A DNA stretch of 63,934 nucleotides from Muribaculaceae bacterium (GTDB taxonomy: Bacteria > Bacteroidota > Bacteroidia > Bacteroidales > Muribaculaceae), in contig JAIDUH010000197.1 of the NCBI GenBank assembly GCA_029060285.1, positions 1 through 63,934 on the forward strand. Direction: 5' to 3'. Under the pieces are notes generated by a model that saw only the letters and a list, made by a program, of their open reading frames with translations, searched no databases and was not told the DNA's origin. This document shows positions 34,798 to 43,833 of this stretch, one piece after another. Both the position numbers and the translations under genes were made by a program. Within the stretch, counting starts at the first letter, position 1; every line of letters begins with the position of its first letter.

Positions 34798-34932
34798 TTT
34801 GGTATGTCATTATTTTTTGATTATCTTTGTCTATTCTTTCGCAGATAGGCGTGTCGCGGAGAATATCCTTTGCGTTCTCTGCTCCTTTGCGCCCTCTGCG
34901 TGTACCTGATAACCTAAAATTGACATACCAAA
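34798..34932. promoter_or_regulatory. 12-bp inverted repeat flanking the galactose operon promoter and leader
   Basis: TTTGGTATGTCA (34798-34809) and its perfect complement TGACATACCAAA (34921-34932). The first arm includes the -33 TTG; the second ends 4 bp before the start codon. The leader between them has the repeated words CCTTTGCGTTCTCTGC and CCTTTGCGCCCTCTGC. Confidence 0.55.
34799..34829 (+). promoter_or_regulatory. promoter of the galactose operon
   Basis: TTG (34799-34801) and TATCTTTG (34822-34829) with 20 bp between them; leader of about 100 nt. Confidence 0.72.
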
Positions 34933-34936
34933 GCTG

Positions 34937-37339
34937 ATGAAGAAAATACTCTGCGCAGCACTCGCTCTTTTCTCCTTTGCATCTTATGCATCGGAAAGAA
35001 CCGAGACTCTCCTTAAAAACTGGAATTTCTCACAAGATTCCCTTAAATGGAATCCTGTCACTATCCCTCACGACTGGGCTATTTATGGACCTTTTGACCG
35101 CGAAAACGATCTCCAGAAAGTAGCCGTAGAACAAAATGGCGAGAAGGTTGCCACTTGGAAGACTGGACGCACCGGTGGACTTCCTTATGTGGGCAAAGGA
35201 TTCTACACCACAACTTTCAATATTCCTGATACCCCTGACCGTAGTTATGCCCTCGTATTCGACGGGGCCATGAGTAACGCACATGTATATGTCAACGGCA
35301 AGCTTGCCACAGTCTGGCCATATGGCTACAACTCATTTTATGTAGATGTCACTCCAATGGTGAGGTCAGGAGAGAACTTGCTTGAGGTCTCACTCGAAAA
35401 CAAGCCAATGTCTTCACGCTGGTATCCAGGTGCGGGACTATACCGCAATGTGAAGCTGATTTCCACTGATAAAGTGCATGTACCGGTATGGGGAACTCAG
35501 CTCACAACTCCCTACGTAAGCAAAGAATATGCCACGGTCCATCTCGTGACCTCGCTCGAAGGTGTCAACAAAGGTGACTTTGTCACTCTATCCACTGAAA
35601 TCACTGCCCCTGACGGCAAGGTAGTGGCCTCAGACACCCACAACTATAAGATTTATCCCGGAGTCAATCTTAACCAAAACTTCAGGGTTGACAATCCCGA
35701 CCTGTGGAATCCCGAGAATCCCGCACTCTATCGAGCCACGACAAAAGTGATAGTCGACGGCAAGACTGCCGACGAGTATTCCACCCGTTTTGGCATCCGC
35801 AGCGTTGAAGTAAGGGCAGGAGAGGGCTTCTTCCTCAACGGGGAGAAAATACAGTTTAAAGGGGTCTGCAACCATCATGACCTTGGACCTTTGGGGGCAG
35901 CTGTCAACAAATCGGCACTCCGCCATCAGCTTGAGCTCCTCAAGGATATGGGAGCCAACGCAGTGCGCACAGCCCACAATATGCCGGCTCCCGAACTCGT
36001 CGAGCTATGTGACGAACTCGGACTAATGATGATGCTCGAGCCTTTCGACGACTGGGGTTTCCGCCCTAAATCCAAGAATGGATATGGCACCATCTTTGAC
36101 GAATGGGCTGAACGCGATGTGGAGAACATGGTGCGCCAATACCGAAATAACCCATCTGTAGTAATGTGGTCGATCGGGAACGAGGTGCCCTCACAGTGGG
36201 GACCTGACGGACTCAAGGAACTCACTTTCCTTCAGGATATTGTTCACCGTGAGGATCCTACCCGTCCCGTCACTTGCGGCATGGATCAGGTGAAAACTGT
36301 CACGACAAACGGATTTGCCGCTGCCCTTGACGTGCCGGGCTTCAACTACCGCGTGCATATGTATCCCGAAGCAATCGGCAAACTCCCGCAGAACTTCCTG
36401 CTTGGTTCGGAAACTTCTTCTACTGTCTCAAGCCGCGGCAAATACTATTTCCCTGTCGAGAAAGCCTATGACGTGACTCGTCCTGACAACCAAAGCTCGG
36501 GATACGACGTGGAATATTGCTCATGGAGCAACATCCCTGATGATGACTTTGCTGCTGCCGACGACTATCCCTGGGATATGGGACAGTTTGTATGGACAGG
36601 TTTTGACTATCTTGGCGAACCCTCTCCCTACGACACTGACGCATGGCCCAGCCACAGCTCATATTTCGGCATTTTCGACCTTGCTTCGCTACCAAAAGAC
36701 CGCTTCTATCTCTATCGCTCGAAATGGAACGAGAAAGACCATACGCTCCATATCCTCCCTCATTGGAACTGGAAAGGACGAGAAGGAGAGGTCACACCGG
36801 TATTCGTCTATACCGATGCTCCTAAAGCGGAGCTCTTCATCAACGGCAAAAGCCAAGGCATCCGCGAGAAGAATGACTCTTCCAATATGAACCGCTATCG
36901 CCTTATGTGGAATGAGACTGTCTACGAGCCGGGAGAAGTGAAGGCAGTGGCTTATAATGCTGACGGATCAGTGGCAGGAGAAGCAGTCATACGCACTACG
37001 GGCAAACCATATGCCATAAAGCTGACTTCCAACCGGGCCTCACTTCAAGGCAATGGCGATGACCTTGCTTATGTGACAGTGCAAGTGGTAGACAAAGATG
37101 GCAACGTGGTGCCTGACGCAGAGCCGGAGGTGTCGTTCAAGGTGACGGGCGACGGGACTTTCCGCGCGACAGCCAACGGCGATCCTACATCACTCCGCGA
37201 CTTCAACAAGCCCGTAATGGATCTCTTCAGCGGCGCAGCCACCGTCATCGTAAAGAGCGGCGACAAACCCGGTGCATTGACTCTCGAAGCCAAATCCAAA
37301 GGACTGAAACCGGCAAAACTGACCATACCAATAGAATAA
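34937..37339 (+). CDS. glycoside hydrolase family 2, probable beta-galactosidase
   Basis: Secreted beta-galactosidase-type enzyme. Signal peptide MKKILCAALALFSFASYAS. Domains in order: GH2 sugar-binding jelly roll (NWNFSQDSLKW, PHDWAIYGPF, GKGFYTTTF), immunoglobulin-like domain from about 190, TIM barrel from about 300 (FKGVCNHHDLGPLG, AVRTAHNMPAPEL), with acid/base Glu416 in WSIGNEVPS and nucleophile Glu492 in LLGSETSST, then a DUF4982-type domain (about 640-690) and a C-terminal invasin-like Ig domain (YVTVQVVDKDGNVVPDAEPE). The 800-residue length fits this subgroup. It heads an operon with galactokinase and galactose mutarotase, so release of galactose from glycans is the likely role. Confidence 0.92.
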   Translation: MKKILCAALALFSFASYASERTETLLKNWNFSQDSLKWNPVTIPHDWAIYGPFDRENDLQKVAVEQNGEKVATWKTGRTGGLPYVGKGFYTTTFNIPDTPDRSYALVFDGAMSNAHVYVNGKLATVWPYGYNSFYVDVTPMVRSGENLLEVSLENKPMSSRWYPGAGLYRNVKLISTDKVHVPVWGTQLTTPYVSKEYATVHLVTSLEGVNKGDFVTLSTEITAPDGKVVASDTHNYKIYPGVNLNQNFRVDNPDLWNPENPALYRATTKVIVDGKTADEYSTRFGIRSVEVRAGEGFFLNGEKIQFKGVCNHHDLGPLGAAVNKSALRHQLELLKDMGANAVRTAHNMPAPELVELCDELGLMMMLEPFDDWGFRPKSKNGYGTIFDEWAERDVENMVRQYRNNPSVVMWSIGNEVPSQWGPDGLKELTFLQDIVHREDPTRPVTCGMDQVKTVTTNGFAAALDVPGFNYRVHMYPEAIGKLPQNFLLGSETSSTVSSRGKYYFPVEKAYDVTRPDNQSSGYDVEYCSWSNIPDDDFAAADDYPWDMGQFVWTGFDYLGEPSPYDTDAWPSHSSYFGIFDLASLPKDRFYLYRSKWNEKDHTLHILPHWNWKGREGEVTPVFVYTDAPKAELFINGKSQGIREKNDSSNMNRYRLMWNETVYEPGEVKAVAYNADGSVAGEAVIRTTGKPYAIKLTSNRASLQGNGDDLAYVTVQVVDKDGNVVPDAEPEVSFKVTGDGTFRATANGDPTSLRDFNKPVMDLFSGAATVIVKSGDKPGALTLEAKSKGLKPAKLTIPIE

Positions 37340-37445
37340 TGCATAATGCATAATTGGCTACGCCCAAGCTAAAGCAAGTCATAATGCAAGATTGGCTATT
37401 CCAAAGCCAAAGCCATTCTAAATTCAAAATTCAAAATTTAAAATT
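37340..37445 (+). repeat. AT-rich microrepeats after the beta-galactosidase stop codon
   Basis: Begins directly after the stop with AATGCATAATGCATAAT, then a less regular stretch, then TTCAAAATTCAAAATTTAAA-type repeats up to the galK leader. The ATGCATAAT words recur after galM. Confidence 0.75.
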
Positions 37446-37460
37446 TAAATAACATTAATC

Positions 37461-38594
37461 ATGAAAGAAAAAATCAACGAGCTTTTCCTCCAGCGCTTCG
37501 GCGACCACGGCACTATGTATGCCTCTGCAGGCCGCATCAATCTCATCGGCGAACACACTGACTACAATGAAGGCTATGTATTCCCGGGAGCCATCGACAA
37601 GGTGATCATGGCTGAAATCAAGCCTAACGGCACAGACAAGGTGCGCGTGTATTCCATTGACATAGACGACTATGCTGAATTCGGTCTCAACGAAGAAGAT
37701 GCTCCTTCACAGAGCTGGGCACGCTACGTGTTTGGAGTTTGCCGCGAGATAATCAAGCGTGGTGGCAAGGTGGAAGGTTTCGACGCAGTGTTTGCGGGCA
37801 ATGTTCCTCTCGGTGCCGGACTTTCTTCCTCTGCGGCTCTTGAAAGCTGCTTTGCATTTGCGCTCAACGATCTCTTCAACGACAACAAGATCGACAAATT
37901 TGAGCTTGCCCGCATTGGCCAGAGCACAGAGCACAACTACTGCGGCGTGAAATGCGGCATCATGGACCAATTCGCATCCGTAATGGGCAAGAAAGGCAAC
38001 CTTATGCGTCTTGACTGCCGCAGCTCGGAATATGAATATTTCCCCTTCAATCCGGAAGATTATCGTCTCGTGCTCGTCGATTCACGCGTGAAGCATGAGC
38101 TTAAGGACTCTCCCTACAACAAGCGTCGCGAAAGCTGCGAGCGTGTAGCGGCAGCCCTTGGCCGTCCGTCGCTCCGTGGCGCTTCAATGGAAGAGCTTGA
38201 CGCAATCAAGGACAAGATTTCAGAAGAAGACTACAAGCGTGCCAAGTTTGTGATCGGCGAAGAAGCACGTGTACTCGCTGTCTGCGACGCTCTCGTGGCA
38301 GGCGACTACGAGACTGTAGGCAAGAAGATGTATGAGACTCATGAGGGTCTCTCCAAGGATTATGAGGTGAGCTGCGTAGAGCTCGACTTCCTCAACGATG
38401 AGGCTAAGAAACTTGGAGTGACCGGTAGCCGCATCATGGGCGGTGGCTTCGGTGGCTGCACAATCAACCTCGTGAAGAATGACCTCCACGACAAGTTTGT
38501 AGAAGAAATCACAGAGCGCTTTGAGGACAAATACGGCCATGCTCCAATGATCTACGACGTGGTTATCTCTGACGGTGCACGTAAACTTGACTGA
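37461..38594 (+). CDS. galK: galactokinase
   Basis: Phosphorylates galactose to galactose 1-phosphate (GHMP kinase fold). Motifs: GRINLIGEHTDYNEGYVFPG (residues about 24-43, sugar binding), the ATP-binding GNVPLGAGLSSSAALE (about 113-128), the catalytic region CGIMDQFASVMG with its Asp, and the C-terminal GSRIMGGGFGGCTINLV. Length 377 is normal. It is 121 bp after the beta-galactosidase and 6 bp before galM. No galT or galE is in the window. Confidence 0.97.
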   Translation: MKEKINELFLQRFGDHGTMYASAGRINLIGEHTDYNEGYVFPGAIDKVIMAEIKPNGTDKVRVYSIDIDDYAEFGLNEEDAPSQSWARYVFGVCREIIKRGGKVEGFDAVFAGNVPLGAGLSSSAALESCFAFALNDLFNDNKIDKFELARIGQSTEHNYCGVKCGIMDQFASVMGKKGNLMRLDCRSSEYEYFPFNPEDYRLVLVDSRVKHELKDSPYNKRRESCERVAAALGRPSLRGASMEELDAIKDKISEEDYKRAKFVIGEEARVLAVCDALVAGDYETVGKKMYETHEGLSKDYEVSCVELDFLNDEAKKLGVTGSRIMGGGFGGCTINLVKNDLHDKFVEEITERFEDKYGHAPMIYDVVISDGARKLD

Positions 38595-38600
38595 TCCAAT

Positions 38601-39650
38601 ATGGAAACTACAATTCGCAAAGTCGCCTCTCCAATCGGAGAGGTGACTTTATACCGGCTCACGAATGCCAAGGGAGCATCTGTAGAACTCTCATCTCTTG
38701 GCGCAGGCATTACAGAAGTTTCTGTGCCTGATGCGAATGGAAATATAGAGAATGTGACTATCCGCTACGCTAATCCGGCTGACTATCTTGCAGATGGACC
38801 TTGCGCAGGAAAGACACCCGGAAGATTTGCCAACCGTATCTGCAAAGGTAAACTCCAAATCGACGGAATCACATACGATCTTCCGATCAACAACGGACCA
38901 AACCATCTTCATGGAGGTCCGAAAGGATTCCAGAATCAGATCTGGGAATCTGAAGAGGTGGCTGACGGAGTGCTCTTCCGCTATCATTCAAAAGACGGGG
39001 AGATGGGATATCCGGGCAATCTTACTGCCGAAGTGAAATATACGTGGAATGATGATGATGAGCTTACCATCGATCTCTCAGCCAAGGCGGATGCCAAGAC
39101 TGTAGTGAATCTCACCAACCATGCCTACTTCAACCTCGAAGGTGCTGACGGGGCAGAACCGAACTCCGTGCTCGATCATGAGCTTAAGCTCAATGCCTCT
39201 TATTTCCTTCCGGGCGATGAGACCCTCATCCCGAGCGGCGAAATGGCTCCGGTGGCAGCAACTCCGATGGATTTCACTGAGTTCAAGACTCTCGGACAGG
39301 ATATCAACAAGGATTTCACTCCGTTGAAATACGGCAAGGGCTACGACCATTGCTTCTGTATCGACGGTCCGAACGGCGAACTGCGTGAGGCCTGTGTGCT
39401 ACGCTCGCCGAAGTCACGTCGCCGCATGACCGTGCTGACTGACCAACCGGGTGTGCAGATATATACCGGCAATTATCTTGCAGGAAGCCCTGCCAATGTG
39501 GCAGGACGCAGCTATGAGGATTATGAAGGAGTGGCAATGGAAGCGCAAGGTTTTCCAGATGCCCCGAGCCACGCTGCATTCCCTTCCCCGATCATTTCGC
39601 CGGATGCTCCATATCATCGCACGATCGTCTACCGTTTCGATACATTCTAA
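38601..39650 (+). CDS. galM: aldose 1-epimerase (galactose mutarotase)
   Basis: Interconverts alpha and beta anomers of galactose so that galactokinase can use what beta-galactosidase releases. A 349-residue beta-sandwich enzyme without signal peptide. Visible: GKTPGRFANRICKGKLQIDG (substrate Arg region), the NNGPNHLHGGPKGF His motif, NLTNHAYFNLEG, KGYDHCFCIDG and the C-terminal catalytic-Glu region AMEAQGFPDAPSH. Co-directional with galK at 6 bp. It is followed by the ATGCATAAT microrepeat and a terminator. Confidence 0.96.
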   Translation: METTIRKVASPIGEVTLYRLTNAKGASVELSSLGAGITEVSVPDANGNIENVTIRYANPADYLADGPCAGKTPGRFANRICKGKLQIDGITYDLPINNGPNHLHGGPKGFQNQIWESEEVADGVLFRYHSKDGEMGYPGNLTAEVKYTWNDDDELTIDLSAKADAKTVVNLTNHAYFNLEGADGAEPNSVLDHELKLNASYFLPGDETLIPSGEMAPVAATPMDFTEFKTLGQDINKDFTPLKYGKGYDHCFCIDGPNGELREACVLRSPKSRRRMTVLTDQPGVQIYTGNYLAGSPANVAGRSYEDYEGVAMEAQGFPDAPSHAAFPSPIISPDAPYHRTIVYRFDTF

Positions 39651-39655
39651 GTTGG

Positions 39656-39684
39656 AATGCATAATGCATAATTCATAATGCATA
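39656..39684 (+). repeat. ATGCATAAT repeats after the galM stop codon
   Basis: AATGCATAATGCATAATTCA followed by another TAATGCATAAT. Same word family as after the beta-galactosidase gene (37345-37360). Confidence 0.8.
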
Positions 39685-39763
39685 ATCTTTATTCTCCGGA
39701 AGTCAGATAATTATGTTTTTATGATATTGTGCTACCTAATGTTTTTTTAGATTAATATTTCGG

Positions 39764-39789
39764 GGACGCACCATTCGTGCGTCCTTTTG
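39764..39789 (+). terminator. terminator between galM and the lipid A deacylase gene
   Basis: GGACGCAC (39764-39771) pairs with GTGCGTCC (39777-39784) through a 5-nt loop, followed by TTTT. It overlaps a possible TTG start at 39787 of the next gene, which supports the ATG at 39802 instead. Confidence 0.8.
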
Positions 39790-39801
39790 TCAATTTTCAC
39801 A

Positions 39802-40986
39802 ATGCAGATCAAGTCGGTCATTTTACTGGTAGTGATTGCTGTGTACCTTTCGGCATCAGCATCCGACTCTATAGGGTGGCGACACTCTGTAGGGATTGAT
39901 GTGCGTCCTTCTTATCCATTCCCGTCATATCGTGACGATATCTTGCGCAACCACCTTGATGTGGGGAATGCAAGGAAAACAAAGTTTGCCGCTTCTGTGC
40001 ATCTGCAATACTCTTTCTCATTTCCTCGCAATTCTCGCCAAGGGAGCATATTCCCGGATGCATGGCAGGGGCTTGGGACGGCTGTGAATTTCTTAGGAAA
40101 TCACAAGGGTATCGGCAGCCCGATATCACTTTATGCATTTCAAGGAGCCCCGGTCTGGAAGATGTCGGAGAGGTTTTCGTTATACTATGAATGGAATTTC
40201 GGAGCATCTTTCGGATGGCGACCTTGCGACGGCGTGATAGCCCGCTCCAACCTGATCGTAGGTTCAAGAGTGAATGCATACATCAATGTCGGTGCAGGAA
40301 TAAATTGCCGCCTTGACGATTCCTATGCATTGATGGCCGGCGTAGATCTTACTCATTATTCCAACGGAAACACCTCCTTTCCAAATCCCGGTGTGAATAT
40401 GGCAGGATTGCGTGTCGGAGTCACAAGGACGTTTGGCAATCGAACTGAAAAAGCAAGCAATTATGCAGGTCAGGACGCAGACTCAATCAAGAAGCGAAAA
40501 AAACTGCATTTTGATGTCACTGCATATGGCGCTTGGAGGAGGCGGGTCTATAGAGGAGGGGAGAGCCCTATTCTGCTTAAAGGTCATTATGCGGTAGCAG
40601 GGTTGGATATATCTCCTATGTGGCAAATTAAAGAGATATTCCGTGCCGGCGCATCTCTTGACTTCCAATGGGATCAAAGCACTGACTTAAAAAGACATCA
40701 TGCATATGGCGACACTCCGGAGGATATCCGGTTTTACCGGCCTCCTATCCTGAGTCAGATATGTGCGGGCATTTCTGGGAGGGCAGAGTTGGTGATGCCG
40801 GTTTTTTCCGTCAATGTAGGCATCGGCTATAACTTCATAGGGCCGCCGGAGACCCGCGCCTCGTATCAGCTTGCCAATTTGAAGGTCCGCTTCACAGAAC
40901 GGTGGTTTCTCAACATCGGCTACCAGCTTCTTAATTTCCAAAAACAAAACAACCTGATGCTCGGCATTGGCTATTCCTTCCGTTAG
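39802..40986 (+). CDS. PagL-like lipid A deacylase / acyloxyacyl hydrolase family outer-membrane protein
   Basis: Outer-membrane enzyme expected to remove an acyl chain from lipid A. With the ATG at 39802 it has 394 residues: signal peptide (KSVILLVVIAVYLSASAS) and a beta-barrel of about 200 residues with the active-site pattern THYSNGNTSFPNPGVNMAG, in which His185 and Ser187 correspond to the PagL His-Ser pair. A second segment of about 180 residues after a Lys-rich joint (DSIKKRKKLHFDVTAY) looks like more barrel strands, so the protein is about twice the size of classical PagL. Known Bacteroidetes acyloxyacyl hydrolase family proteins have this longer form. The gene has no clear promoter of its own. 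Confidence 0.8.
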   Translation: MQIKSVILLVVIAVYLSASASDSIGWRHSVGIDVRPSYPFPSYRDDILRNHLDVGNARKTKFAASVHLQYSFSFPRNSRQGSIFPDAWQGLGTAVNFLGNHKGIGSPISLYAFQGAPVWKMSERFSLYYEWNFGASFGWRPCDGVIARSNLIVGSRVNAYINVGAGINCRLDDSYALMAGVDLTHYSNGNTSFPNPGVNMAGLRVGVTRTFGNRTEKASNYAGQDADSIKKRKKLHFDVTAYGAWRRRVYRGGESPILLKGHYAVAGLDISPMWQIKEIFRAGASLDFQWDQSTDLKRHHAYGDTPEDIRFYRPPILSQICAGISGRAELVMPVFSVNVGIGYNFIGPPETRASYQLANLKVRFTERWFLNIGYQLLNFQKQNNLMLGIGYSFR

Positions 40987-41006
40987 CAACAGTAAGGAAT
41001 TGCAAA

Positions 41007-41537
41007 TCATTTTCTCACCATTCTTTTGTATCGGTGTCCGAAGAAGTTGACTTCATCAGCTTCTTCGAATCCTAAAGTGGCATAATATTCCTTCAGGCGT
41101 GGCTTTTCTTTTGCTACCAATAATGCAAACTTATCATATCCAAGCTCCTTGCCTTCTTGAATAGCAGACTCCATTAGCTTTTTCCCAAGCCCATTGCCAC
41201 GATATTCGGGCTCAATGGCAAGGGAATCAAGATAATACTCCCCGGGGTAGGCTTCGATGGCTGTCTGCTTGATAGCTGCTGTATCCACATCTTTCCAAAG
41301 CCGACTCCAAGTGTATTCACGAAGTTTCTGATAGTCATCACCAGAGTAAGATATTATACATCCTACAGGCTTCCCTTCATCTTCTGCTATCAAGGATTTA
41401 TTCCATGAATACATCGACTGCGGGTCGGCACAAGAAGACTTGATCCACTCCAGATCTGATGTGTCCATATCCAGAGCTGTCAAGACCGTCTTTGCCACAT
41501 ATTCAGTATCAGCTTGTGTAGCTCTTCTTATTATCAT
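41007..41537 (-). CDS. GNAT family N-acetyltransferase
   Basis: A 176-residue acetyltransferase that transfers acetyl from acetyl-CoA to an unknown amine. The GNAT core is clear: YYLDSLAIEPEYRGNGLGKK (motif A with the R-G-N-G-L-G loop that binds CoA), ALLVAKEKPRLKEYYATLGF at the C-terminus (motif B). The substrate cannot be told from sequence. It lies 63 bp downstream of panB on the same strand and may be the end of that transcript. Confidence 0.88.
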   Translation of the reverse strand: MIIRRATQADTEYVAKTVLTALDMDTSDLEWIKSSCADPQSMYSWNKSLIAEDEGKPVGCIISYSGDDYQKLREYTWSRLWKDVDTAAIKQTAIEAYPGEYYLDSLAIEPEYRGNGLGKKLMESAIQEGKELGYDKFALLVAKEKPRLKEYYATLGFEEADEVNFFGHRYKRMVRK

Positions 41538-41600
41538 TGTATCCTGAAATTGGCATCATTAATCCGGCAGGCGCATGGGAAGTGCGTCTGCCGGGTGAAA

Positions 41601-42422
41601 TCAGTATTGCTCCTTATCGTTGGGAAAATCGCCGGTCTTCACGTCGCTGATATAGTGGCGGAACGCATCAGTCATGACCTCGCCTACATTGGCGTAGCGA
41701 CGCAGGAAACGTGGCGAGAACCCCATGGTCATACCGAGCATATCATGCATCACCAGCACCTGACCATCGACTCCTCCTCCTGCTCCTATGCCTATCACGG
41801 GAATCGTGAGCTCCTTTGCTACCTGCTCAGCAAGCTTTGCCGGTATCTTTTCAAGCACGATTGCGAAGCATCCTATTTCTTCGAGCAGCTTGGCATCTTC
41901 AAGAAGTTTCTTGGCTTCAGCTTCTTCCTTTGCCCTGACACTATATGTGCCAAACTTGTTGATGCTTTGGGGAGTCAGTCCAAGATGTCCCATCACTGGT
42001 ATTCCGGCACAAAGGATGCGCTGAATAGACTCTGCAATCTCTGCGCCTCCCTCGAGTTTAAGCGCTTCTGCATGGCTCTCTTTCATGACGCGTATTGCCG
42101 ATGCAAGGGCTTCCTTTGAATTGCCCTGATATGTACCGAAAGGAAGGTCGACCACTACAAGAGCCCGCTTCACGCCTTTCATCACAGACTTGGCATGATA
42201 GATCATTTGGTCGAGCGTGATAGGAAGAGTGGTGACGTTTCCCGCCATCACATTAGAAGCTGAGTCTCCCACCAATATTACGTCCATCCCTGCTTCATCC
42301 ACGAGCTTTGCGGATGTATAGTCGTAGGCGGTGAGCATAGAGATTTTCTCACCGCGGTGTTTCATCTCCGTAAGGCGGCTTGTAGTCACCTTGCGTGTGT
42401 TTTCTGCTTGTGCTGTTGACAC
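41601..42422 (-). CDS. panB: 3-methyl-2-oxobutanoate hydroxymethyltransferase
   Basis: First committed step of pantothenate synthesis: adds a hydroxymethyl group from methylene-tetrahydrofolate to 2-oxoisovalerate. The 273-residue length is normal. Motifs: [36 protein letters not shown] (Mg-binding Asp), [18 protein letters not shown] with catalytic-site Lys/Glu, [11 protein letters not shown] and [20 protein letters not shown]. An 8-unit 20-bp tandem repeat lies in its upstream region, after the mrp stop. Confidence 0.96.
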   Translation of the reverse strand: MSTAQAENTRKVTTSRLTEMKHRGEKISMLTAYDYTSAKLVDEAGMDVILVGDSASNVMAGNVTTLPITLDQMIYHAKSVMKGVKRALVVVDLPFGTYQGNSKEALASAIRVMKESHAEALKLEGGAEIAESIQRILCAGIPVMGHLGLTPQSINKFGTYSVRAKEEAEAKKLLEDAKLLEEIGCFAIVLEKIPAKLAEQVAKELTIPVIGIGAGGGVDGQVLVMHDMLGMTMGFSPRFLRRYANVGEVMTDAFRHYISDVKTGDFPNDKEQY

Positions 42423-42460
42423 GGTCGTTTTAAAGATAAAAGATTAATTATTGAAGATTG

Positions 42461-42620
42461 AACTTGATTAATCATGATTGAACTTGATTGATCATGATTT
42501 AACTTGATTGATCATGATTTAACTTGATTGAACATGATTTAACTTGATTGAACATGATTTAACTTGATTGATCATGATTTAACTTTATTGATCATGATTT
42601 AACTTGATTGAACATGATTT
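42461..42620. repeat. eight tandem 20-bp units between mrp and panB
   Basis: Unit consensus AACTTGATTGATCATGATTT, exactly 8 units, 160 bp. Variants alternate ATCATG and AACATG in the second half (units 4, 5 and 8 have AAC); unit 7 has one further change (ACTTTATT) and unit 1 differs at three bases. ATCATGAT inside most units is a palindrome. The array begins 38 bp upstream of the panB start and ends 17 bp after the mrp stop. No spacers, so not a CRISPR. Confidence 0.97.
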
Positions 42621-42637
42621 ATCCGGGTAAGTTGGGG

Positions 42638-43759
42638 TCAGTGGGTCTGCACTGCCTGAGTCGGGGGGAGTTCGCGGTTGCGGCGGTCGCATTCCTGCAC
42701 TACTTTGCCGGCGAGATCGGAGAAAGCCCGGGCTTCCGGATTTTCTGAAATTGCGCCCCCTGTGCATTCTGTGGCGGTAGGGTGTCCGTTGTCGGCCATT
42801 TCGCAGATGTCCGCTACAAGAGGAATCTGTGCCAACAAAGGCACATTCATTTTCTCCGCGAGCCTTGCAGCCCCTCCATTACCGAAGATATAATATTTTT
42901 CTTCAGGATGCGGGGCGGGAGTGAACCATGCCATATTTTCCACAAGACCTAAAATGGGCACATTAATTTTCTCGCTGCGGAACATTCCAATACCCTTGCG
43001 TGCGTCGGCAAGGGCAACTTCCTGTGGTGTGCTGACAACGATTACGCCTGTTATCGGAAGTGTTTGCACGAGAGTCAAGTGGATGTCGCTCGTGCCCGGT
43101 GGCATATCGATCAGGAAATAATCAAGATCTCCCCACCATGCTTCAGTGATAAGCTGCTTCAAGGCATTTGATGCCATTCCTCCGCGCCACAATACCGGGC
43201 TGTCTTTGTCGACTACAAATCCTATGCTGAGCATCTTGACCCCAAACTTCTCAACAGGATCTATCCAGTCTTTGCCCTCCTGTGTCACCATAAAAAGCTT
43301 TTCATCTTCTACTCCAAACATCTTGGGCATGGATGGCCCGAAGATATCAGCATCAAGGAGACCGACCTTGTATCCCTTGGCTGCAAGCGCGATGGCAAGG
43401 TTGGCGGCTACAGTAGATTTGCCTACACCTCCTTTGCCGGAGCTTATTCCGATAATATTCTTGACTCCGGGGAGCGGGGTTTCCGGTTTAGGAACTTCAG
43501 TATGTCGATATTTTACTGAAATGTGGCCCTTCACGTCAATGTCGGGATCAGCAAAGACTGGAAGAGTCGCTTCTGCGGCGCGTACTACAGATTTGATGAA
43601 AGGATCGGTGGGACGGTCGAAGATAAGTGAGAATGACACTTTATTGCCGTCAATACGGATATCATCTTCCACCATACCGAGTTCCACGATATTCTTCCCG
43701 TTGCCGGGATACTTGACGTTGGTCAGTGCATCAAGTATAAGTTTTGGGTATATTGCCAT
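42638..43759 (-). CDS. mrp: Mrp/NBP35-type iron-sulfur cluster carrier ATPase
   Basis: P-loop scaffold or carrier that helps place iron-sulfur clusters, plausible here given the korAB and frdB clusters. Domains: N-terminal MIP18-like domain (1-85) and the ATPase with deviant Walker A GISSGKGGVGKSTVAANLA (about 104-122), LLDADIFGPSMPKMFG, and YFLIDMPPGTSDIH (Walker B). The CxxC found in many Mrp proteins is absent in the expected place (VENMAWFTPAPHPEEKYYIF), as in the other Bacteroidetes members I recall. Length 373 is normal. Confidence 0.93.
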   Translation of the reverse strand: MAIYPKLILDALTNVKYPGNGKNIVELGMVEDDIRIDGNKVSFSLIFDRPTDPFIKSVVRAAEATLPVFADPDIDVKGHISVKYRHTEVPKPETPLPGVKNIIGISSGKGGVGKSTVAANLAIALAAKGYKVGLLDADIFGPSMPKMFGVEDEKLFMVTQEGKDWIDPVEKFGVKMLSIGFVVDKDSPVLWRGGMASNALKQLITEAWWGDLDYFLIDMPPGTSDIHLTLVQTLPITGVIVVSTPQEVALADARKGIGMFRSEKINVPILGLVENMAWFTPAPHPEEKYYIFGNGGAARLAEKMNVPLLAQIPLVADICEMADNGHPTATECTGGAISENPEARAFSDLAGKVVQECDRRNRELPPTQAVQTH

Positions 43760-43763
43760 TATT

Positions 43764-43833
43764 AAGTTGTCAGTTATAAGTTGTCAGTTATAAGTTGTCA
43801 GTTATAAGTTGTCAGTTATAAGTTGTCAGTTAT
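43764..43833. repeat. five tandem 14-bp units across the trmB stop codon
   Basis: Perfect units AAGTTGTCAGTTAT, 70 bp. The last unit lies inside the trmB gene and supplies its last five codons (Ile-Thr-Asp-Asn-Leu) and stop; the first ends 4 bp from the mrp start codon. Confidence 0.97.

Noticed and set aside
42461..42620. Possible CRISPR array
   Set aside because: Units are directly joined without spacers and no cas gene is present.
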